A stretch of DNA of 64,000 bases. Source: Oscillatoriales cyanobacterium (GTDB lineage: Bacteria > Cyanobacteriota > Cyanobacteriia > Cyanobacteriales > Microcoleaceae). The notes beneath the pieces are model-generated. The model was given only the letters and a program-made list of their open reading frames with translations, did not search any database and was not told where the DNA came from. Below are positions 59,549-64,000 of this stretch, in pieces; the first letter of the stretch is position 1; the number at the start of each line of letters is the position of its first letter. The stretch is from positions 1-64,000 of the forward strand of contig RDXX01000041.1 of the NCBI GenBank assembly GCA_004292955.1, read 5' to 3'. The position numbers and the translations under genes are program-made.

Positions 59549-61477
59549 ATGAGCAACGATCCTTTTGAAGTCCAGGTGCAACATTTTGCAGCGCTGAAGT
59601 CTAAGTATCAAGCCACAAAATATGAAGATTCATCTCCCTCTAGTCTTCTCTATCTCATTCTGCGAAAAGCTGATTTAGAATTTGAAATTACCGACTTCGA
59701 GTGGAATTGGTTATTAGAGCATGAGCTTTTGGAAACAATAGAAGCTATCGAGCAAGAGCCACTACGTAAGGCTGAAGAACCAAGAAAACTAGATGCTAAA
59801 TTTTCTCAACTCAAGTCTAAGTTCAAAGTAACCAGACATCGCGATTTACGGCTATCCAGTCCTTTGTATCCTATCCTTTGGAAACTTGACTCAGAAAATA
59901 AGCTAACTGACTTAGAAGTTAAATACCTGCAAGAACAGGGGCTTACTGAAATAGTTGCTATTGTTGAAGAGATGGCGCGATTTGCTGCACTAAAGGCTAA
60001 GTACCGAGCAACTCAATATCCAGATTGTTCACTGGATAGCCCCTTGTATCAAATCCTCAAGCAACTGGATGCAGGAGAAATATTAAGTGATGTAGAGGCT
60101 AACTGGCTTGTCAATAACAAACTGGTGGATACTCTCGAAATTTTTGGGCAACAAAAAGCTGTATGGGAAGCTGAATTTGCCCAACTCAAGGATAAGTACA
60201 AAGCTAGTGAATACCCAGAAACATCTGCATCAAGTCCGCTCTATCAAGTCCTGAAAAATCTTGAGGTAGATCAGCAGTTGAGCGAGTCAGAACTTAACTG
60301 GCTGGAAGAGCATCAACTTAGCGAAACGCTTAATCTTGTTTTGGAGATAGAACAGACACGACACTTTGCTGAACTGAAAGTTAAGTATAAAGCTAATGAA
60401 TCTGAGGATTCATCCCTCTCTAGCCATCTGTATAAAGTTCTTAAAAAAATTGATTTAGACAATCAGCTAGGTGAGCAGGATATTAACTTTCTTAAAAAGC
60501 GTAAACTGACTGAGACAATTACTCTTGCGCTTGACAAATATGCGGCTATTCTCAAGTCTAAGATCAAATCGGGAGAGCAGTTAAGTGAGGCTGATATTGA
60601 TTGGTTGCAAAAGAATGGACGTGAGGATGTAATTACTTTTGCTATTGACAAATATGCGGCTAGTCTCAAGTCTAAGATCAAATCGGGAGAGCAGTTAAGT
60701 GAGGCTGATATTGATTGGTCACAAAAGAATGGACGTGAGGATATAATTACTTTTGCACAAGAAAAGAAATTTGCTGCTCTCAAGGTCAAGTATCGGATTA
60801 TAGATCGTGATTTCCCCTTCGATCCGTTTTACGCAATTATGGTAAAATTGGAGAAAGAAGAGCGTCTAGATCCTGTGTTAGTTGTTCAGTTAATACAACA
60901 AAAACTTTTAGCTAGTCATGGAAGGATTGCTATAGCGTACCACAGGCTTGAAGCGTGTTTCTATGAGCAGGAATATGAGCGCACTGGAAACAAATGGAAC
61001 TTGCCCAACGCCAGCAGTCATTGGCGCAAGGCAGATGAACCAAACAGTGCATTGAAGGTGACAGAAAATCTGGACTTCGACCAAATCAAAGAAAATAAGC
61101 TCAAGTCAGCTTTGCTAACAACGAGGGGCGGTGCTTTCCGAGATATTCATAAACTAGGTGATGCTGAAAAGTGCGCGCTCAAAGCTATTGAGTATCAGCC
61201 TCAGAGTCATCATCCTTACACTTTGATGGGAGCTATTTGTTTTGAGCGGAGTCAATTTTCAGAGGGTGAGCGTTGGTTTAAGGAGGCAATTAAACGCGGT
61301 GCTGAATCAGAAGATATAGATTCCGAACTCAAGCAGGTTGTCAAAAATACTAAGGATGAGAATAAGCGTCGGCAAGTTGTGGAATATCTGCTTAAAAAAG
61401 ATCCGCAGCGCTATGCTTGGGCTAAGGCTTATAGGAAGCGTCAAGAGGGTGAGGATGCACAGCGCAAGAATTCCTAG
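59549..61477 (+). CDS. Novel 642-residue protein of ~75-residue repeats with TPR-like C-terminus
   Basis: I do not recognise a named family. Residues 1-375 contain five or so copies of a roughly 70-75-residue repeat with the pattern FxxLKxKYKAT, SSPLYxILKKLD, then LSxxExxWLxxxxLxETL (for example AALKSKYQATKYEDSS, SQLKSKFKVTRHRDL, AALKAKYRATQYPD). Residues 328-403 hold two short units of 38 residues (DKYAAILKSKIKSGEQLSEA and following) encoded by an almost exact 114-bp tandem duplication at 60530-60757. The final 150 residues resemble a TPR domain (AEKCALKAIEYQPQSHHPY, GERWFKEAIKRG). Soluble and charged. It lies between cpcE and cpcF in the same direction. Confidence 0.8.
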   Translation: MSNDPFEVQVQHFAALKSKYQATKYEDSSPSSLLYLILRKADLEFEITDFEWNWLLEHELLETIEAIEQEPLRKAEEPRKLDAKFSQLKSKFKVTRHRDLRLSSPLYPILWKLDSENKLTDLEVKYLQEQGLTEIVAIVEEMARFAALKAKYRATQYPDCSLDSPLYQILKQLDAGEILSDVEANWLVNNKLVDTLEIFGQQKAVWEAEFAQLKDKYKASEYPETSASSPLYQVLKNLEVDQQLSESELNWLEEHQLSETLNLVLEIEQTRHFAELKVKYKANESEDSSLSSHLYKVLKKIDLDNQLGEQDINFLKKRKLTETITLALDKYAAILKSKIKSGEQLSEADIDWLQKNGREDVITFAIDKYAASLKSKIKSGEQLSEADIDWSQKNGREDIITFAQEKKFAALKVKYRIIDRDFPFDPFYAIMVKLEKEERLDPVLVVQLIQQKLLASHGRIAIAYHRLEACFYEQEYERTGNKWNLPNASSHWRKADEPNSALKVTENLDFDQIKENKLKSALLTTRGGAFRDIHKLGDAEKCALKAIEYQPQSHHPYTLMGAICFERSQFSEGERWFKEAIKRGAESEDIDSELKQVVKNTKDENKRRQVVEYLLKKDPQRYAWAKAYRKRQEGEDAQRKNS

Positions 61478-61651
61478 CGCAGGTATGGAGTCGAGTTTTT
61501 GGCGAATTCGACTCTTTAACCAAGATTGTCCTATTTCGAGCTGGGGAAGCTTTTCAAGTTAATCACCGCTCCTTACCCACGCAACAAAAAGTTCGATCGC
61601 GCGATCGAGCCAACCTACAATTACAATGGTCACGATACATTTGATAAGTAA

Positions 61652-62278
61652 ATGGCATTAGAACTAATTCAATCTGTAGAACAAGCAGATTCTTCCGAGG
61701 GCTTGTTAAACGCAGTAAAAGCACTGGCGGCCGCTTCTTCACAAGAAGCAATTCCCACATTAATTACAGTCCTCGGTTACAACAACCCAGGAGCTGCCGT
61801 TGCCGCCGTTGACGGGCTGATTCAAATCGGAGAACCTGCGGTACAGCCACTTCTAGAACAGCTTGACGGCTACAATTACGGAGCGAGAGCTTGGGCTGTT
61901 CGGGCTTTGGCGGGAATTGGCGATCCTAGGGGTTTAGAGATTTTGCTGGATGCGGCGGCGAATGACTTTGCTTTGAGCGTGCGGCGGGCGGCGGCTAGGG
62001 GTTTGGGAACGATTTGCTGGGAACTGATGCCCGCAGAACAAGCTTTAGACGCTCAACTTCGCACTGTGAAAACGCTGCTGCAAGCGTCCCGAGATCCGGA
62101 ATGGGTGGTTCGCTACGCAGCGGCGGGAGGTTTGCAAGCTTTGGCTGGTGCTGCGACTGTTAAACCGGATTGGTTAGCGGAAGTTTCGGCAAAACTTGAG
62201 GAAATAGCCCAAAGCGATGAAACTTTGGCAGTTAGAGCCCGGGCTTTGCTTGCTAAGGAAAAATTGTCATTTGGCTAG
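61652..62278 (+). CDS. cpcF: Phycocyanobilin lyase subunit beta
   Basis: A 208-residue HEAT-repeat protein of the CpcF type: EAIPTLITVLGYNNPGAAVA, AVDGLIQIGEPAVQPLLEQL, YGARAWAVRALAGIGDPRGL, VRRAAARGLGTICWELM and WVVRYAAAGGLQALA. It partners CpcE in attaching phycocyanobilin to CpcA. It ends overlapping the convergent DUF2103 gene by 12 bp. The intervening gene between cpcE and cpcF makes co-translation of the two lyase subunits less direct. Confidence 0.92.
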   Translation: MALELIQSVEQADSSEGLLNAVKALAAASSQEAIPTLITVLGYNNPGAAVAAVDGLIQIGEPAVQPLLEQLDGYNYGARAWAVRALAGIGDPRGLEILLDAAANDFALSVRRAAARGLGTICWELMPAEQALDAQLRTVKTLLQASRDPEWVVRYAAAGGLQALAGAATVKPDWLAEVSAKLEEIAQSDETLAVRARALLAKEKLSFG

Positions 62279-62560
62279 GGTTTGGGCGATCGTCTCTTCC
62301 AAGTCCCTTTGTGTGAGAGTGGTTAATATAAAGACTTCTTGTACGGTTTTGCCTTGTCTGGCAATGATTTTAAATCCCCCGCGAATGGGTACTGACACTC
62401 TTAATGTCATGTGGGGGATGTGTCCTTTAACTTTGTTAATGACGCCTGGGGTAACGGTTTGAATGCCCATTATGAGAGTGAGGCGCTCTAAAATTGGTAT
62501 CAAACCGGGAAGGTGGGTAGAGTGATTCCAAACTAGGCGGCCTTTGGGTTGTGCCTTCAT
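62267..62560 (-). CDS. DUF2103 family protein
   Basis: A 97-residue protein starting MKAQPKGRLVWNHSTHLPGL, followed by IPILERLTLIMGIQTVTPGV and VSVPIRGGFKIIARQGKTVQ, matching the DUF2103 (predicted metal-binding) family that I recall from cyanobacteria. Conserved His in NHSTH fits a metal site. Function unknown. Its stop overlaps the end of cpcF in the opposite direction. Confidence 0.78.
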   Translation of the reverse strand: MKAQPKGRLVWNHSTHLPGLIPILERLTLIMGIQTVTPGVINKVKGHIPHMTLRVSVPIRGGFKIIARQGKTVQEVFILTTLTQRDLEETIAQTLAK

Positions 62561-62659
62561 GACTTTTTTACCAAATCAACATACCCAGTCTAAGTCACCT
62601 CCGGCTGGAACCAATTTGATATTCCCTGAATTTATGTATCAGTAATGTTACTGCGGGCG

Positions 62660-63130
62660 TCATTGGGAGCAAAGCGATGCAATCTCAAAGCGAGATTTTT
62701 GATTCCTGGCGCGCGAGCTGAGATTTGAGCGGGCGGAATTGTCTTGTATTTTTTGATATTTTGGGTTGGTAACAGTCGGTTTTTCTAGTTGAGTTGCGAT
62801 CGCCCCGAGGATTTCTGTCATGCTGCAAGGTTTCTTGAGATAGCCGTCTGCTTTGAGTTCGAGGGCTTTTTCCATTTCGGAGGCTGTCAGAAAAATAAAC
62901 GGAATGCTGGCGGTGGCAGGGTGCGATCGCAAAATCGCGAAAACTTCAAAGCCGTTGAATTCCGGCATCATGACATCAGACAAGATTAGATCGGGAATTT
63001 GGGCGATCGCTAACTCGACACCAAGTTTTCCGTTTTCGGCGCCGACAGCTTCAAAATCGCCCAAGTTCAGAATTTCTAAAACGGTTTCTCGGATTAAGTT
63101 ATTGTCTTCAATTACTAATATTTTTGGCAT
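62660..63130 (-). CDS. Single-domain response regulator
   Basis: A 156-residue CheY-type protein. The receiver domain (1-120) has the acidic pocket IEDNN (about 7-11), the phosphoacceptor Asp in DLILSDVMMPEFNGFEV (about 51), the Thr in FLTASEME, and the Lys in GYLKKPCS. The tail of about 35 residues is Ser/Arg-rich and has no output domain. Partner histidine kinase not visible in the window. Confidence 0.9.
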   Translation of the reverse strand: MPKILVIEDNNLIRETVLEILNLGDFEAVGAENGKLGVELAIAQIPDLILSDVMMPEFNGFEVFAILRSHPATASIPFIFLTASEMEKALELKADGYLKKPCSMTEILGAIATQLEKPTVTNPKYQKIQDNSARSNLSSRARNQKSRFEIASLCSQ

Positions 63131-63390
63131 TTTTTGTAGCGATTATTTACTTTATTGATATTTTTCTGTTAGAATTTTTGCAGATAAGTTCTACAAATTT
63201 CAATAGGGTTATTGCAAAAAACCGTTTTTTACGTGTTTTTACGGGTAAAGTGCGATCGCAGCTAGCTGCAATATCTCATAAATCCGTGGCTGTGCTGAGC
63301 GCGAAGCTACTAAAGGGGCGAATTTTACAATTTTCTGGCGATCGCCTAAAATATAACTTGGTATATCACGATTTTTTGAGGAATAAGGAT

Positions 63391-63717
63391 ATGTCAGAAT
63401 TTTTAGACTTTCTCAGACATCAGTTTGCCTACGTTGCCATTGGCGAATTTAAACCAGGAAAATTCAAAGAAGCCGAAGAACTTTTTGGCAAAGCGGTTGC
63501 GACTTATGCCACAGGATTTAAGGGAGCATACCTACTGCAATTGCCCAATACAGACAAAGGTATTGCCATCATTTTTTGGGAAAGCGTAGAAGAGATGGCT
63601 GCCAATCAAAGCGAATCTTATCAGCAAATATTGAAGCAGATGACGCCTTTGTTTGCAAAAATTCCCGACACTGATGTTTATGAAATTGTCAGTGAAATTA
63701 AGCAGAAAAGTGAATAA
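63391..63717 (+). CDS. Small ABM/ferredoxin-like-fold protein
   Basis: A 108-residue protein starting MSEFLDFLRHQFAYVAIGEF, with KPGKFKEAEELFGKAVATYA, GAYLLQLPNTDKGIAIIFWE, and ESVEEMAANQSESYQQILKQ, consistent with a dimeric alpha-beta barrel/antibiotic-biosynthesis-monooxygenase-like fold. The frame is open upstream to 63124, but ATG 63391 is preceded by AAGGAT and gives the compact family length. Function unknown. Confidence 0.65.
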   Translation: MSEFLDFLRHQFAYVAIGEFKPGKFKEAEELFGKAVATYATGFKGAYLLQLPNTDKGIAIIFWESVEEMAANQSESYQQILKQMTPLFAKIPDTDVYEIVSEIKQKSE

Positions 63718-64000
63718 TTAAAAATTTGGCAATCGGCGCGTCATTCCCATTCCCATCGGCGTCTTGCGCCCGACTCCGCTGTAAAGTGCAAAATCTGCTA
63801 AAGCGTTAATTTGCTTGACAGCAAGCGGATTGACATCTCCCATAATTCGGTAACTAACCTCGCCGACGCAACCAATAAATTTACTGCGAGAATCCGTACA
63901 AACTTCGGTGCGGATATCGAAGAAACTGGGAAAAATAGCTTCTGTGAAAGTAGATTCGATCGCAATTTCGCTATACTTGTTCCAACGATTTGCCAAACTG
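63718..64000 (-). CDS. cas6: CRISPR-associated endoribonuclease Cas6, C-terminal part
   Basis: The last 94 or so residues of a minus-strand protein cut by the right edge. It reads LANRWNKYSEIAIES, KFIGCVGEVSYRIMGDVNPL, AVKQINALADFALYSGVGRK and TPMGMGMTRR, the C-terminal RRM-like fold and Gly-rich loop (GVGxKTxMGMGM) of Cas6 enzymes that cut CRISPR precursor RNA. The N-terminal half and active-site His lie outside. The stop lies one base after the end of the convergent gene. A CRISPR-Cas locus to the right is likely; none of its repeats are visible here. Confidence 0.85.
   Translation of the reverse strand, partial: SLANRWNKYSEIAIESTFTEAIFPSFFDIRTEVCTDSRSKFIGCVGEVSYRIMGDVNPLAVKQINALADFALYSGVGRKTPMGMGMTRRLPNF

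Noticed and set aside
1-64000. tRNA, rRNA, tmRNA or RNase P RNA genes
   Set aside because: Looked for T-loop motifs and conserved cores by eye and saw none convincing; a tRNAscan-SE/Infernal run could change this.

Overview
The window is chromosomal DNA of a filamentous, phycocyanin-containing cyanobacterium, most likely of the Microcoleus/Oscillatoria/Phormidium type. The evidence is a phycocyanin operon (cpcB, cpcA, cpcC, cpcE, cpcF), psb27, a cyanobacterial NDH-1 CO2-uptake operon, an ECF sigma factor of the SigG type, many HIP1 octamers (GCGATCGC), short heptameric tandem repeats and several families of palindromic interspersed repeats. The genus is an inference from overall character; no rRNA or tRNA gene was seen.

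Layout. 1-2389: N-terminal part of a large surface/secreted protein, cut by the left edge. 2871-9522 (minus): high-affinity CO2-uptake operon ndhF3 - Tat-exported beta-carbonic anhydrase - ndhD3 - cupA - small protein. 9912-13797 (minus): a GT2 glycosyltransferase, an L,D-transpeptidase, mraY and a DUF3134 protein. 14193-23996 (plus): a GT4 glycosyltransferase, a PAP/fibrillin, a DUF433/DUF5615 toxin-antitoxin-like pair, a Uma2 protein, a parD/parE pair split by about 440 bp, a Cas4-like nuclease and recJ. 24503-28398: a zinc-ribbon PP2C phosphatase followed by an FHA/zinc-ribbon Ser/Thr kinase. 29039-32435: a DUF4327 protein, pyrB and a lone tnpB. 32688-36035: an SH3b protein, moaE, sigG and its anti-sigma factor. 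36036-38500: a degraded tract with a parD remnant, a rearranged anti-sigma-type ATPase and an FGE-sulfatase remnant that looks like a diversified DGR target. 38794-43118: GGCT, VOC, sterol desaturase-SDR fusion, a PD-(D/E)XK-like protein and a CE4 deacetylase. 43260-46507 (minus): a three-gene DUF262 / DUF3696-type ATPase / unknown operon, a candidate defence system. 46668-53726 (minus): a GH10-like secreted protein, psb27, recF and a PacL-type Ca2+-ATPase. 54861-62278 (plus): the phycocyanin locus, with a broken cpcC paralogue that encloses a hairpin-rich candidate structured RNA, and a 642-residue repeat protein lodged between cpcE and cpcF. 62267-64000: DUF2103, a response regulator, an ABM-like protein and the C-terminus of a Cas6 running off the right edge, so a CRISPR locus probably lies just outside.

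How the parts fit. NdhF3, NdhD3 and CupA form the specialised NDH-1MS module that converts CO2 to bicarbonate at the thylakoid; a carbonic anhydrase encoded inside the same gene run suggests a physical or regulatory partnership. CpcB and CpcA build phycocyanin hexamers, CpcC links them into rods, and CpcE/CpcF attach phycocyanobilin to Cys84 of CpcA.

Repeats are a major feature. At least two MITE-like families, several palindromic families and several heptamer arrays occupy most intergenic spaces. They sit directly against start and stop codons and have entered the reading frames of recF and recJ without breaking them. No complete CRISPR array, prophage or rRNA operon was found. All names rest on reading motifs by eye, without database searches.
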